From positions 1 through 52,239 of the forward strand of contig CANHPZ010000004.1 in the NCBI GenBank assembly GCA_947462725.1: a DNA stretch of 52,239 nucleotides. The letters are read 5' to 3'. Below the pieces are notes generated by a model, which worked only from the letters and a program-made list of their open reading frames with translations, was not told where the DNA came from and made no database searches. Made by a program: the position numbers and the translations under genes. Of the stretch, positions 1 through 9,310 are shown piece after piece (the first letter of the stretch is position 1; each line of letters opens with the position of its first letter). The DNA comes from Flavobacteriales bacterium (GTDB lineage: Bacteria; Bacteroidota; Bacteroidia; Flavobacteriales_D; Sanyastnellaceae).

Positions 1-914
1 ATGCTTCGAATCTCAACCTATCATTTGGCACTACCAATAGTGGCAGCTATCAATTGGATCCGGAAACACAGGAGTTGATTTATCAAGCTCCGGCTTTCAA
101 TTCAGGAGACATCACCATCCCCTACTACGTCTGCGACAACGGGATAATCAGCATGTGCGATACCGCATACATTCTGCTTACCATCGCACCCTCATCAGTA
201 ATTCAAATTACAGGCTTCGACATTGAACATATTACATGCTACGGATTGAATAACGGCAGCATTTCTATTGATGCAATAGGCGAAGGAACATTAGCGTATA
301 ACTGGAGCAATGGCCCTACAACTTCCAGCCAATCGGAACTTAGTGCGGGTACCTACACACTCACAATTGCTTCAGACCAAGCTTGTGCAGTGGCGCAAAG
401 TGCGCAGTTCACCATCAATACGCCAACTTGGATTCAATCCTCCTTTTCAGTTAATGACAATGACGGCAATGGCACAGACAATGGCGATGAACTTTCTCTC
501 AGCATCGAAGGAGGCACAGCGCCATACATCATAACGTGGCAAACGCCCGAAGGATCGCTCAACGGGACAGCAATCAACATAGCATCCAACGGCAACTACA
601 CGTATGTGATTCAAGATGCCAATGGCTGTTCTGCAACCGGAAGTCTTGCTGTAAATAATACAGAAGAGTTGCACTTTGATTTAGGTGTGCTTGTTTACCC
701 GAACCCGATGATGGAAGACCAAGAACTTCGGATTTCTGCCAACGAAGTAATCAGCAGAATCAGCATTTACGACATGCAGGGAAAAGTGATTTACTCAGCC
801 AATAGCAATGCAACCAACATGCGTGTCGACGCTTCATCATGGGCATCAGGAGTGTACACCTACAGCATCATTGGCGTGTCGCAAACACACACGGGGCGAA
901 TCATAAAACGGTAA
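1..914 (+). CDS. T9SS-targeted surface protein with SprB-like repeats (5' partial)
   Basis: The reading frame (third base of the window onward) is open to the left edge, so the N-terminus and signal peptide lie outside; about 303 residues are visible. The visible part holds a repeat like the SprB/adhesin beta-sandwich repeat (CYGLNNGSISI, then YNWSNG, LSAGTYTLTI, then a Cys) and a second diverged copy ending in NYTYVIQDANGC. The last 75 or so residues form a T9SS type A sorting domain: VLVYPNPMMEDQ, ISIYDMQGKVIY, WASGVYTYSI and a basic end (RIIKR). Family knowledge says such proteins cross the outer membrane by the Por/T9SS machinery and are attached to or released from the surface. The ligand or substrate cannot be told. 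It ends 3 bases before the convergent carB stop. Confidence 0.85.
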   Translation, partial: ASNLNLSFGTTNSGSYQLDPETQELIYQAPAFNSGDITIPYYVCDNGIISMCDTAYILLTIAPSSVIQITGFDIEHITCYGLNNGSISIDAIGEGTLAYNWSNGPTTSSQSELSAGTYTLTIASDQACAVAQSAQFTINTPTWIQSSFSVNDNDGNGTDNGDELSLSIEGGTAPYIITWQTPEGSLNGTAINIASNGNYTYVIQDANGCSATGSLAVNNTEELHFDLGVLVYPNPMMEDQELRISANEVISRISIYDMQGKVIYSANSNATNMRVDASSWASGVYTYSIIGVSQTHTGRIIKR

Positions 915-917
915 GAA

Positions 918-3734
918 TTACTTACTGAGATAAAGATTGCGCTCAGCATAAATCTGACGGAAAAAAGGATCACGAAGGTCTTTGATGAATCGAATGGCTT
1001 CGCCGGTGCTCTTCATTTCCGGTCCAAGTTCCTTTTTCACCTCAGGGAATTTCTCGTAACTGAAGACCGGAATCTTGATCGCATAGCCATTTCGTTTCGG
1101 CGCAAAATTAAAATCGCGCACCTTCTTCGCACCGAGCATCACCTTGGTTGCATAATTCACATAAGGCTCATCATAGGCCTTTGCGATGAATGGAACCGTT
1201 CGCGATGCACGTGGATTTGCTTCAATGATATAGACCAAATCATCTTTGATGGCGAATTGTATGTTGATGAGTCCAACCGTATTCAACGCCATCGCAATGG
1301 TGCGTGTGTGCTCCTCAATTTGTGTCATCACAAAATCGCCAAGATTGTAAGGAGGTAACACCGCGTATGAATCACCGCTGTGAATGCCTGCCGGTTCAAT
1401 GTGTTGCATGATGCCTATGATGTATACATCCTCGCCATCGCAAATGGCATCTGCTTCAGCTTCGATAGCTCCTTCCAGGAAGTGATCAAGCAAAATCTTA
1501 TTGTCGGGCATGTCGTTTAGAATATTTACCACATGCTCCTCGAGTTCAGATTCATTGATCACGATTTTCATCTTCTGCCCACCCAACACATAACTCGGAC
1601 GCACCAGCAGAGGGAAACCAAGATCTCTCGACAACTCTATGGCCTGTTCCGCGCTTTCAACCACACCAAATTTCGGGTAGGGAATATTATTCGCTTGGAG
1701 CAACGTGGAGAAACTTCCGCGGTCCTCGGCTAAGTCTAGCGATTTGAAATCAGTACCGATGATTTTTACACCATACTTCTCCAGCTTCTCAGCCAGCTTC
1801 AAGGCCGTTTGACCACCCAATTGCACTATCACGCCTTCCGGTTTTTCGTGCTGTATGATGTCGTAGATATGTTCCCAAAATACCGGCTCGAAGTAGAGCT
1901 TATCGGCTGTATCAAAATCCGTCGATACCGTCTCAGGATTACAGTTGATCATGATGGTTTCGTAACCGCACTCGCGCGCTGCCAGAACGCCATGCACGCA
2001 AGAGTAATCGAACTCTATACCTTGTCCGATGCGGTTTGGACCGCTGCCGAGCACTACGACCTTTTTGCGATCACTCACCACGCTTTCATTTTCCAGCTCA
2101 AACGTGCTGTAGTAATACGGCGTCTTCGCTTCAAATTCAGCAGCGCATGTATCCACCAACTTGTAGACGCGCTTAATACCCATATCATTGCGCTTCTTGT
2201 ACACCTCGCTTTCAAGGCACCGCAACAAATGAGCAACCTGCCTGTCGGCATAACCCTTTTGCTTCGCTTCAAACATGATTTCGTGAGGCACCGAGTGGAT
2301 ATCAAATTTCTCGATGCGACGTTCAGTAGAAATCATATCCTCTATCTGGCGTAAAAACCAAGGGTCGATGCGAGTCTTCTCCTGAATGGTTTTAAATGGA
2401 ATTCCAAGTTTCATGGCGTCATACACATGAAACAAGCGATTCCAACTGGCCTTCTCGATTGATGTCAGCAACTGCGCTTGATCGCGCAACTCACGGCCAT
2501 CAGCACCCAATCCATTGCGCTTTATTTCGAGCGATTGACAAGCCTTCTGCAACGCTTCTTGGAAGCTGCGACCAATACCCATCACCTCGCCTACGCTTTT
2601 CATTTGCAAACCGAGTTCACGGTTGCTTCCAGGAAACTTGTCAAAATTCCAGCGCGGAATTTTCACGATTACGTAGTCGAGCGTGGGTTCGAAGAAAGCC
2701 GAAGTGGACTTGGTGATTTGATTTTGCAATTCATCGAGATGGTATCCGATCGCAAGCTTCGATGCAATCTTAGCAATCGGATATCCTGTGGCCTTGCTGG
2801 CCAGAGCCGAAGAGCGGCTAACACGCGGATTGATTTCAATAGCAATGATATCTTCCTTTTCGTCGGGGCTCACGGCAAACTGTACGTTGCAACCACCCGC
2901 GAAATTTCCGATGGCGCGCATCATGCGAATGGCCATATCGCGCATTTTCTGATAGGTGGTATCCGACAATGTCATGGCCGGCGCAACAGTAATGCTATCT
3001 CCGGTATGAATGCCTATCGGATCAAAATTTTCGATTGAGCAAATAATCACTACGTTATCGTTAGCATCGCGGAGCAATTCAAGTTCAAATTCCTTCCAGC
3101 CCATCAATGCCTTGTCAATCATCACTTCGTGAATAGGAGACAAATGCAAACCGCGGTCAAGGAGTTTATCAAAATCAGCCTGCACATGCACGAGCGCTGC
3201 CCCGCTTCCGCCAAGCGTATATGAAGGACGAATACACAGCGGAAAACCAAAGTCCTGAGCAATTTCCTTTCCCTCCAAAAAACTCTTTGCCGTGCGTTGA
3301 GGAGCCATGGGCACATCAATTTCGCCCATTAGTTTTCGGAAGGCTTCGCGGTTCTCAGTAATCTCGATGGCCTTGGTATCAACACCCACCATGCGTACAC
3401 CATACTCTTCCCAAATTCCCATCTCCTCGCATTGAATCGCAAGGTTCAATGCCGTTTGTCCGCCCATGGTAGGCAACACAGCATCAATCTTATGTTCATT
3501 CAAGATTTGAATAATACTCGCCGTTTCAAGAGGCAAGAGATACACGTTATCAGCCACAACCTTGTCGGTCATGATCGTTGCAGGATTGCTATTGATAAGT
3601 GTAACAGTGATTCCTTCTTCGCGGAGCGAGCGAGCAGCTTGTGAGCCACTATAGTCGAATTCGCAAGCTTGACCGATAACTATAGGTCCAGAACCAATGA
3701 TAAGGACCGACTGAATGGAGTTGTCTTTGGGCAT
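918..3734 (-). CDS. carB: Carbamoyl-phosphate synthase large subunit, lacking the allosteric domain
   Basis: CarB makes carbamoyl phosphate from bicarbonate, ATP and ammonia (delivered by CarA) for pyrimidine and arginine synthesis in the cytoplasm. The start at 3734 (MPKDNSIQSVLIIGSGP) matches the family N-terminus; a 32-residue upstream extension in frame looks like leader sequence. Two homologous ATP-grasp halves are visible, each opening with a GSGPxxIGQ motif (GSGPIVIGQACEFDYSG, and GSGPNRIGQGIEFDYS about 550 residues in). The protein is 938 residues and stops just where the C-terminal MGS-like regulatory domain of the 1073-residue E. coli enzyme would begin (FPEVKKELGPEMKSTGEAI, then about 25 more residues). 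The missing domain means UMP/ornithine control of the E. coli type is unlikely. Short CarB is known in Flavobacteriia. carA is not in the window. Confidence 0.97.
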   Translation of the reverse strand: MPKDNSIQSVLIIGSGPIVIGQACEFDYSGSQAARSLREEGITVTLINSNPATIMTDKVVADNVYLLPLETASIIQILNEHKIDAVLPTMGGQTALNLAIQCEEMGIWEEYGVRMVGVDTKAIEITENREAFRKLMGEIDVPMAPQRTAKSFLEGKEIAQDFGFPLCIRPSYTLGGSGAALVHVQADFDKLLDRGLHLSPIHEVMIDKALMGWKEFELELLRDANDNVVIICSIENFDPIGIHTGDSITVAPAMTLSDTTYQKMRDMAIRMMRAIGNFAGGCNVQFAVSPDEKEDIIAIEINPRVSRSSALASKATGYPIAKIASKLAIGYHLDELQNQITKSTSAFFEPTLDYVIVKIPRWNFDKFPGSNRELGLQMKSVGEVMGIGRSFQEALQKACQSLEIKRNGLGADGRELRDQAQLLTSIEKASWNRLFHVYDAMKLGIPFKTIQEKTRIDPWFLRQIEDMISTERRIEKFDIHSVPHEIMFEAKQKGYADRQVAHLLRCLESEVYKKRNDMGIKRVYKLVDTCAAEFEAKTPYYYSTFELENESVVSDRKKVVVLGSGPNRIGQGIEFDYSCVHGVLAARECGYETIMINCNPETVSTDFDTADKLYFEPVFWEHIYDIIQHEKPEGVIVQLGGQTALKLAEKLEKYGVKIIGTDFKSLDLAEDRGSFSTLLQANNIPYPKFGVVESAEQAIELSRDLGFPLLVRPSYVLGGQKMKIVINESELEEHVVNILNDMPDNKILLDHFLEGAIEAEADAICDGEDVYIIGIMQHIEPAGIHSGDSYAVLPPYNLGDFVMTQIEEHTRTIAMALNTVGLINIQFAIKDDLVYIIEANPRASRTVPFIAKAYDEPYVNYATKVMLGAKKVRDFNFAPKRNGYAIKIPVFSYEKFPEVKKELGPEMKSTGEAIRFIKDLRDPFFRQIYAERNLYLSK

Positions 3735-3887
3735 TTTTTTTTTATCTGACCGGTTCCGATCAGTTAAACAAAAATGAATAATAGGCGATTGCGGCGCGAA
3801 GATAGGAAGCCATGTGTAGCTCATCCGCAAGAGATTTCAAACAATGTGTGAATAAGTGTAGAAACGCAGTAAAAACAAGCGTGTCGC

Positions 3888-3895
3888 TATCTTTG
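3888..3895 (+). promoter_or_regulatory. Candidate -7 promoter box of pabA
   Basis: TATCTTTG is an exact match to the Bacteroidota -7 consensus TAnnTTTG and lies 15 bases before the pabA start codon, predicting a very short leader. No clear TTG -33 element is seen at the usual 19-20 base spacing. Confidence 0.45.
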
Positions 3896-3910
3896 ACCTC
3901 TCTGCCTGGT

Positions 3911-4480
3911 ATGAAAACCATCATCATAGACAACTACGATAGCTTTACCTACAACCTGCACCACTATTTAGAAGCCATTCTGAATACGCGGGTGGATGTA
4001 GTGCGCAACGATGCGGTTGCCGTTGAAGCGTTGGACGACTACGACCAAATTGTGCTATCGCCAGGCCCGGGTCTACCGCAGCAGGCAGGCATCACTATGG
4101 ATACCCTTGCAACGTATGCCCACAAGAAAAGAATTTTAGGAGTTTGCCTGGGTCATCAAGCCATAGGACTCGCATTTGGTGCAACGCTCAAGAATTTACC
4201 GGCAGTGCATCACGGAGTGAGCGCTGATATTCTTTTGCAAGCCGATGATTACATCTTCCGCGACATCCAATTCCCCTGCGAGGTTGGTCGCTACCATTCC
4301 TGGGTTGTGAGCGCCAATCCTTGGCCGGATTGTCTCGAAATACTCGCCACCGATGCTCAGGGGGAGGTAATGGCATTGAGGCACAAAACATATGACGTGC
4401 GTGGCATTCAGTTTCACCCCGAAAGCATCATGACGGTTCAAGGTTTCAAAATGATGGAGAACTGGGCATTAAGAAAGTAA
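3911..4480 (+). CDS. pabA: Anthranilate/aminodeoxychorismate synthase glutamine amidotransferase subunit
   Basis: A class I glutamine amidotransferase that supplies ammonia to a chorismate-using synthase (folate or tryptophan route). Seen in the 189 residues: IIIDNYDSFTYNL at the N-terminus, the oxyanion-type segment LSPGPGLPQQAG, the nucleophile loop GVCLGHQAIG with its Cys, and the His-Glu pair in IQFHPESIMT. Length is normal for a stand-alone subunit. The start at 3911 was chosen because MKTIIIDNYDSF is the family N-terminus; a frame extension back to 3812 lies in the promoter region. The partner synthase (PabB or TrpE) is not in the window and the rest of a trp operon is absent, which favours the folate role, but one protein often serves both. 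The downstream hydrolase begins 3 bases after its stop. Confidence 0.93.
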   Translation: MKTIIIDNYDSFTYNLHHYLEAILNTRVDVVRNDAVAVEALDDYDQIVLSPGPGLPQQAGITMDTLATYAHKKRILGVCLGHQAIGLAFGATLKNLPAVHHGVSADILLQADDYIFRDIQFPCEVGRYHSWVVSANPWPDCLEILATDAQGEVMALRHKTYDVRGIQFHPESIMTVQGFKMMENWALRK

Positions 4481-4483
4481 CAC

Positions 4484-5320
4484 ATGCAGCAACGCAATAC
4501 CATAACCGTCGCAGATTTGCAGCTTGAATATTTCGAGATGGGCACAGGTAAAGAAGTAGTGCTCTGTTTGCATGGCTTCGGCAGAGAAGCATCCGACTTC
4601 GATATTTTCCAAGCCTTGCTTGCGCCTCATCAGCGCTTGGTTGCCATAAATCTCTTTGCTCATGGAAACAGCATTTTTCCGAAGAACAGATTAAGCAAAG
4701 AACCGCTGAAAGCTTCGGAGTGGTGTGAGCTGATTCGTCAATTGATGTCGACTCTGAACATCACTCATTTCCATTTAGTGGGTTACAGCATGGGTGGTCG
4801 TTTGGCCATGGTGATGATGCAACTCATGCCCGAATGCATACACTCTCTCACGCTCATTGCCCCCGATGGTTTAAAGGTTAATTTGCTTTATCGCTTCGTC
4901 AGCGAAACCAAGCTAGGACGCGTAATGTATCGACGCATCATCCAAAATCCTGCTTGGCTCCTGCGCGCAGCAGATGTATTGAAGCGCATGCATATCCTCA
5001 ATGAGAAGCTGCATCGTTTTGTGTATGTGCAGCTTGAAACACAGGCCAAAAGGCAATTGGTATATGACGCTTGGCTAGCGCACCGCGAGCTGTTTCCTAA
5101 TCTGCGCATTGTAGCCACCAACATTCAGCAATATCACACACGGCTATTGCTCATTTTTGGTGCCTACGACGCCATCATTCCTCCGCGTTTGGCTTCACAA
5201 CTCACACGCTATTTCATCACCAAGCCGCGCGTGCATTTGCCGGCTGCGGGTCACCGTTTGCTCAACAAAGAAACCGTTCAACTCATTGCCCATGAGCAGC
5301 CTTGGTCGGGCCAACCTTGA
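4484..5320 (+). CDS. Alpha/beta hydrolase
   Basis: A 278-residue alpha/beta-hydrolase-fold protein. Visible elements are the oxyanion HG motif (VVLCLHGFGREASDF, about residues 26-39), the nucleophile elbow GYSMGGR with Ser102, an acid-site segment LLIFGAYDAIIPP and a late His in PAAGHRLLNKE. There is no signal peptide, so it is probably cytoplasmic. It starts 3 bases after pabA and is very likely co-transcribed with it. The substrate cannot be told: members of this family include esterases, MenH-like enzymes and BioH-like enzymes. Confidence 0.88.
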   Translation: MQQRNTITVADLQLEYFEMGTGKEVVLCLHGFGREASDFDIFQALLAPHQRLVAINLFAHGNSIFPKNRLSKEPLKASEWCELIRQLMSTLNITHFHLVGYSMGGRLAMVMMQLMPECIHSLTLIAPDGLKVNLLYRFVSETKLGRVMYRRIIQNPAWLLRAADVLKRMHILNEKLHRFVYVQLETQAKRQLVYDAWLAHRELFPNLRIVATNIQQYHTRLLLIFGAYDAIIPPRLASQLTRYFITKPRVHLPAAGHRLLNKETVQLIAHEQPWSGQP

Positions 5321-5531
5321 ATATCCACCTGTCTTTACAGTTGTGTTTATGCTCAGTTTGGCGTAAAATTGCAACGCACAAAAAAGACGTTTCATTTTCA
5401 TGAAAAATTGCCAGTTTCAGCCTGAACACATTTTCATCCGTATCTGATGGGAATGACCGTGGGTCGTGGTTTCATACAGACCATCGCTCATTCGATCATT
5501 GCATTCATAAACCCTCAGAATACAAGCATTC

Positions 5532-6929
5532 ATGAAAACAAAATACATCGACCTGGTAGAGCACACCTTCGAGTGGCCCCAAGAAGAATTTCAACTGGAC
5601 AAAGACAATCTATTATTCCATGGTATTCCACTCATGGAATTGATTGAGAAATATGGCTCGCCATTAAAGTTTACCTATTTACCGAAAATCAGCCAGAACA
5701 TTAAGCGCGCAAAAGAGTGGTTTCGCATAGCGCGCAACGAGGTAGGTTACGAAGGTGATTACCATTACTGCTATTGCACGAAGAGCTCGCACTTTCGCTA
5801 TGTGTTGGAAGAGGCGCTGAAAAACAACATCCACATTGAAACCTCTTCTGCCTATGATATCGATTTGATTCGCCGACTAGCCACACTGGGCAAAATCAAT
5901 AAATCGCAACGCATCATTTGCAACGGATTCAAGAAAGATGAATACGTAAAAAAGATTTTCGATTTGCACGCAGATGGTTATAAGGACATCATTTCCGTGA
6001 TCGACAACAAGTACGAATTCCAAACCTTCGAGCAACTCGTTCAGGAGCCAATGAACATTGGTATTCGCATAGCCAGTGAAGAAGAGCCCAAGTTCGAGTT
6101 TTATACGTCACGACTCGGCATTGGCTACAAGGAAATTGTTCGCTTCTACAAGAAATCCATTCATGAAAATCCGCATCTCAATTTGAAGATGCTTCACTTT
6201 TTCATCAACTCAGGCATCAAAGACACGAGCTACTACTGGAACGAGCTCATCAAGTGTTTGAAGGTGTATTGCGAATTGCGTGAGATTTGCCCAACCGTTG
6301 ACAGCCTCAACATCGGCGGCGGTTTTCCGATTAAGAACTCATTGGCCTATTCGTTCGACTATCAATACATGGTGACCGAGATTTTGCGTCAGGTGAAGAA
6401 TGCCTGCGACGACGCCGGTGTTCCGGTTCCTCACATCTATACAGAATTCGGATCGTTCACAGTAGGAGAAAGCGGCGGTGCACTCTATAAAATCCTTTAT
6501 CAAAAAGAGCAAAACGACCGCGAAAAATGGAACATGATTGACTCGTCGTTCATGACCACACTTCCGGATAGCTGGGCCATCAATAAGCGTTTCATTATGC
6601 TTCCTGTCAACAACTGGAATGAAAACTATGAGCGTGTATTCTTGGGCGGACTCACTTGCGATAGCGACGATTACTACAATTCTGAGCAGCATACCAACGC
6701 CATTTATTTACCCAAATACTATCCGGATCAAGACCAATATATCGGCTTCTTCAACACCGGTGCTTATCAAGATACACTCGGCGGTTTCGGCGGAATTCAT
6801 CACTGCCTTATGCCGCAGCCCAAGCATATTTTGATTGACCGTGATGCAAAAGGAAAGCTCAAGTATAAACTCTGGGCGCCCGAACAAAGGCCTAAAGATG
6901 TGCTTGAGATCCTCGGCTATTACGATTGA
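5532..6929 (+). CDS. speA: Arginine decarboxylase (short, PLP fold type III)
   Basis: Predicted to convert arginine to agmatine, the entry to polyamine synthesis. The 465-residue protein has the alanine-racemase-like barrel features: the PLP-lysine segment YCTKSSHF (Lys84), HIETSSAYDIDLI, ICNGFKKDEYV, a glycine-rich phosphate loop in SLNIGGGFP and HIYTEFGSF. It is much shorter than the roughly 650-residue proteobacterial SpeA; this short form is the one I know from Bacteroidota. Start at 5532 (MKTKYIDLVEHTFEW). About 210 bases without a gene precede it and I see no clear structure there. An MscS-type channel and a deoxyhypusine-synthase-like gene follow on the same strand; agmatinase, often nearby in relatives, is absent here. 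Confidence 0.9.
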   Translation: MKTKYIDLVEHTFEWPQEEFQLDKDNLLFHGIPLMELIEKYGSPLKFTYLPKISQNIKRAKEWFRIARNEVGYEGDYHYCYCTKSSHFRYVLEEALKNNIHIETSSAYDIDLIRRLATLGKINKSQRIICNGFKKDEYVKKIFDLHADGYKDIISVIDNKYEFQTFEQLVQEPMNIGIRIASEEEPKFEFYTSRLGIGYKEIVRFYKKSIHENPHLNLKMLHFFINSGIKDTSYYWNELIKCLKVYCELREICPTVDSLNIGGGFPIKNSLAYSFDYQYMVTEILRQVKNACDDAGVPVPHIYTEFGSFTVGESGGALYKILYQKEQNDREKWNMIDSSFMTTLPDSWAINKRFIMLPVNNWNENYERVFLGGLTCDSDDYYNSEQHTNAIYLPKYYPDQDQYIGFFNTGAYQDTLGGFGGIHHCLMPQPKHILIDRDAKGKLKYKLWAPEQRPKDVLEILGYYD

Positions 6930-6949
6930 TTGAATAACTTGCCGCATCC

Positions 6950-7804
6950 ATGAAACTGTTTACTTTTTCCAAAGGCGTAAATGCGACTGTGCTCCTCACC
7001 GTGTTGGTTAGTTTGCGTAAGAGTTTCATTACCCTCGTCGACCAGTTCGATCCGCCTGATAAGTTTTCATCAACGCTTTACCATGTTATAGCAGCATTCC
7101 TGGCTATAGAGGCTGCACGATTGATGACCATTGCTTTTTATCGACCGCAAGGCGGCGTGAAAAAAGACAACTTCACGGTGGGACTTTCACAGATAGCACG
7201 CATCGTGTACACCTTGTTGTTTGGCGTGGTGCTGTTATCCTTGTTTGCCATCAGCGTAAAGGAAGCCATTACAACATTAAGTCTGCTTGCTGCTGCGCTA
7301 GTGCTTATTACGAAAGACTACATTTCCAATCTCATCAACGGAATGTACATGACATTCGCGCGCATTGTCAATATTGGCGACACGGTAAAAATCGCAGCGA
7401 GCAGAGGAAAAATCATAGATATAACCCTTTCGAATGTGCATCTCTTAAACGAGGACGATGATATTGTTTACATCCCTAACAGTAGCGTATTCACAAGCGA
7501 AATCATCAACTACACTCGTCGTGAACTCAAAAAGAGCAGTATTGATTTCGATCTCGATGTAAGTCACATCGACCATCTCGAAAAGCTCGAGCGTGAAATC
7601 ATTTTTGCCTTGAAGGATTTGCAACCCCTCATTCAAGAGGGCAGCATGGTACTTAAAGTGAATATCATCAAGCACGACCATTGTACATTCAAGTTCCAGT
7701 ACATCCTCAACGACACGCTCAATAAGGAACACGACAACAAGGTTAGGCGCGCAGTAATTTCCTACATCATGCGCATTGTGTTGCACTCCAAAGGACGCCG
7801 CTAA
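6950..7804 (+). CDS. Small-conductance mechanosensitive channel family protein
   Basis: A 284-residue MscS-family inner-membrane protein. Hydrophobic segments lie at about 45-65 (YHVIAAFLAIEAARLMTIAF), 85-105 and 108-135, the last being the pore helix that leads into LITKDYISNLINGM. The MscS beta-domain follows: VNIGDTVKIAASRGKIIDITL, then VYIPNSSVFTSEIINY. The C-terminal domain is short. Family role: opens under membrane tension to release solutes. It sits 20 bases after speA and 118 bases before the deoxyhypusine-synthase-like gene, so co-transcription with speA is likely. Whether it has a part in polyamine or agmatine release is only a guess from position. Confidence 0.9.
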   Translation: MKLFTFSKGVNATVLLTVLVSLRKSFITLVDQFDPPDKFSSTLYHVIAAFLAIEAARLMTIAFYRPQGGVKKDNFTVGLSQIARIVYTLLFGVVLLSLFAISVKEAITTLSLLAAALVLITKDYISNLINGMYMTFARIVNIGDTVKIAASRGKIIDITLSNVHLLNEDDDIVYIPNSSVFTSEIINYTRRELKKSSIDFDLDVSHIDHLEKLEREIIFALKDLQPLIQEGSMVLKVNIIKHDHCTFKFQYILNDTLNKEHDNKVRRAVISYIMRIVLHSKGRR

Positions 7805-7922
7805 GGCTAAATCTGAACGTGTTTCCCGATTTTCAAAAAAAAATGTTCAAATCCACGTTGATTTTTCCATTTTTGCCGCGGATAAAAAGCGGGATTTATT
7901 CGCAACTTCCACCCCAACAACG

Positions 7923-8900
7923 ATGAGTAAATACAGTTCAATACGAGAGTTCATGCAGGTCAACTACCTGCACTTCAATGCAGCGGCAATGGTCGATGCA
8001 GCAAAAGGCTACGAGCAACACTTGCTTGAAGGCGGAAAGATGATGATTACCCTCGCCGGCGCTATGTCGACAGCCGAGATGGGTATATCGCTGGCAGAAA
8101 TGATTCGTCAAGGCAAAGTTGACATCATTTCTTGCACAGGAGCCAACCTCGAAGAAGACCTGATGAACCTGGTGGCCCACAATCATTATGAGCGTGTGCC
8201 CAACTACCGAGATCTCACACCTCAGCAGGAGTGGGATTTACTCGAGCGTGGTCTCAACCGTGTTACAGATACCTGCATTCCGGAAGAAGAAGCCTTCCGC
8301 CGTTTGCAGAAACATATACACGCCCTTTGGAAAGATGCCAACGACAAAGGTGAGCGCTACTTCCCGCATGAATTCATGTACAAGATGCTCCTCAGTGGAG
8401 TGTTGGAACAATATTACCAGATTGACCCGAAAAACTCATGGATGCTAGCCGCAGCAGAGCGCAATTTGCCTCTTATTGTTCCGGGTTGGGAAGACAGCAC
8501 GATGGGCAACATCTTCGCAAGCTATTGCATCAAAGGAGAGTTAAGCCCTTCAACCATGAAGAGTGGAATTGAGTACATGACCTGGTTGGCTAAATGGTAT
8601 ATCGATAACTCTGCGGGTAAAGGTGTTGGTTTCTTTCAAATTGGTGGCGGTATAGCCGGAGACTTCCCGATTTGCGTTGTCCCCATGCTTTATCAAGACA
8701 TGGAAATGCACGATATCCCGTTCTGGAGCTACTTCTGTCAGATTAGCGATAGCACCACAAGCTACGGCAGTTATAGCGGTGCAGTGCCCAACGAAAAGAT
8801 CACTTGGGGCAAGCTCGACATCACTACACCAAAATTTATTGTAGAAAGTGACGCAACTATTGTTGCTCCCCTCATATTTGCATGGATATTAAATCAGTAA
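7923..8900 (+). CDS. Deoxyhypusine-synthase-like protein (polyamine enzyme)
   Basis: The 325-residue protein belongs to the deoxyhypusine synthase family. Eukaryotic and archaeal members move the aminobutyl group of spermidine to eIF5A/aIF5A; bacteria lack that target, and bacterial members studied elsewhere act in polyamine (for example homospermidine) synthesis. Visible: an N-terminal GAMSTAEMGISLAEMI and ISCTGANLEEDL, then GGGIAGDF, then the catalytic segment EKITWGKLD with Lys297 at the place of the human enzyme-intermediate lysine (SWGK), then ESDATIVAPLIFA. The start at 7923 (MSKYSSIREFM) is preferred to an upstream in-frame ATG at 7776 inside the mscS gene. It follows speA and mscS and is 18 bases from the next gene. 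The family call is firm, the exact reaction is not. Confidence 0.88.
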   Translation: MSKYSSIREFMQVNYLHFNAAAMVDAAKGYEQHLLEGGKMMITLAGAMSTAEMGISLAEMIRQGKVDIISCTGANLEEDLMNLVAHNHYERVPNYRDLTPQQEWDLLERGLNRVTDTCIPEEEAFRRLQKHIHALWKDANDKGERYFPHEFMYKMLLSGVLEQYYQIDPKNSWMLAAAERNLPLIVPGWEDSTMGNIFASYCIKGELSPSTMKSGIEYMTWLAKWYIDNSAGKGVGFFQIGGGIAGDFPICVVPMLYQDMEMHDIPFWSYFCQISDSTTSYGSYSGAVPNEKITWGKLDITTPKFIVESDATIVAPLIFAWILNQ

Positions 8901-8918
8901 AAACGAAAACTATCGGTT

Positions 8919-9284
8919 ATGGCCGCTCCCATTAAAAGAGTCATCAAAGACTACAACACGCTCTCCCAAGAGCACATCGATTTGATCAACGAGCATTACC
9001 CGAATGGGTTTGAAAATGAAAACCTCGTGTCATTTGTTACACCCAAAGGTCAATTCATCAAAGCACTTGAAGTGCGCACCGATGATACTATCTATCTGTT
9101 CAAGGTTGATAAGAACATGAAGGTTGATGATGAAGAAAACCAAGACAACGAAGGCGCAGCTATGTCGGAGTTCGAAAGCTTCAAAGAAGAAGGCGGAGAA
9201 GACGATTTAGATGATATGGATGACAGCGACGATGACGACGTTGATGTTGCAGAAGACGATGGCGGTGAAGACGACGAGGATTGA
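8919..9284 (+). CDS. Small conserved protein with a highly acidic C-terminal tail
   Basis: 121 residues, function not recognised. Residues 1-70 look like a small folded domain (PIKRVIKDYNTL, HIDLINEHYPNGFE, FVTPKGQFIKALEVRTDDT, YLFKVDKNM). From about residue 72 the chain is almost only Asp and Glu with Gly/Met spacers, including runs of DDD. There is no signal peptide or membrane segment. It is 18 bases downstream of the deoxyhypusine-synthase-like gene and is followed by a rho-independent terminator, so the two form the end of one transcript. The acidic tail could bind a basic partner, polyamines, metal or a nucleic-acid-binding protein; nothing in the sequence decides this. Confidence 0.8.
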   Translation: MAAPIKRVIKDYNTLSQEHIDLINEHYPNGFENENLVSFVTPKGQFIKALEVRTDDTIYLFKVDKNMKVDDEENQDNEGAAMSEFESFKEEGGEDDLDDMDDSDDDDVDVAEDDGGEDDED

Positions 9285-9310
9285 TCCACCAACATATTAA
9301 TGAATTTCAA

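Noticed and set aside
1809-3038. Plus-strand open frames of 181 and 186 codons inside carB
   Set aside because: Antisense shadows of a firmly identified gene; no family pattern.
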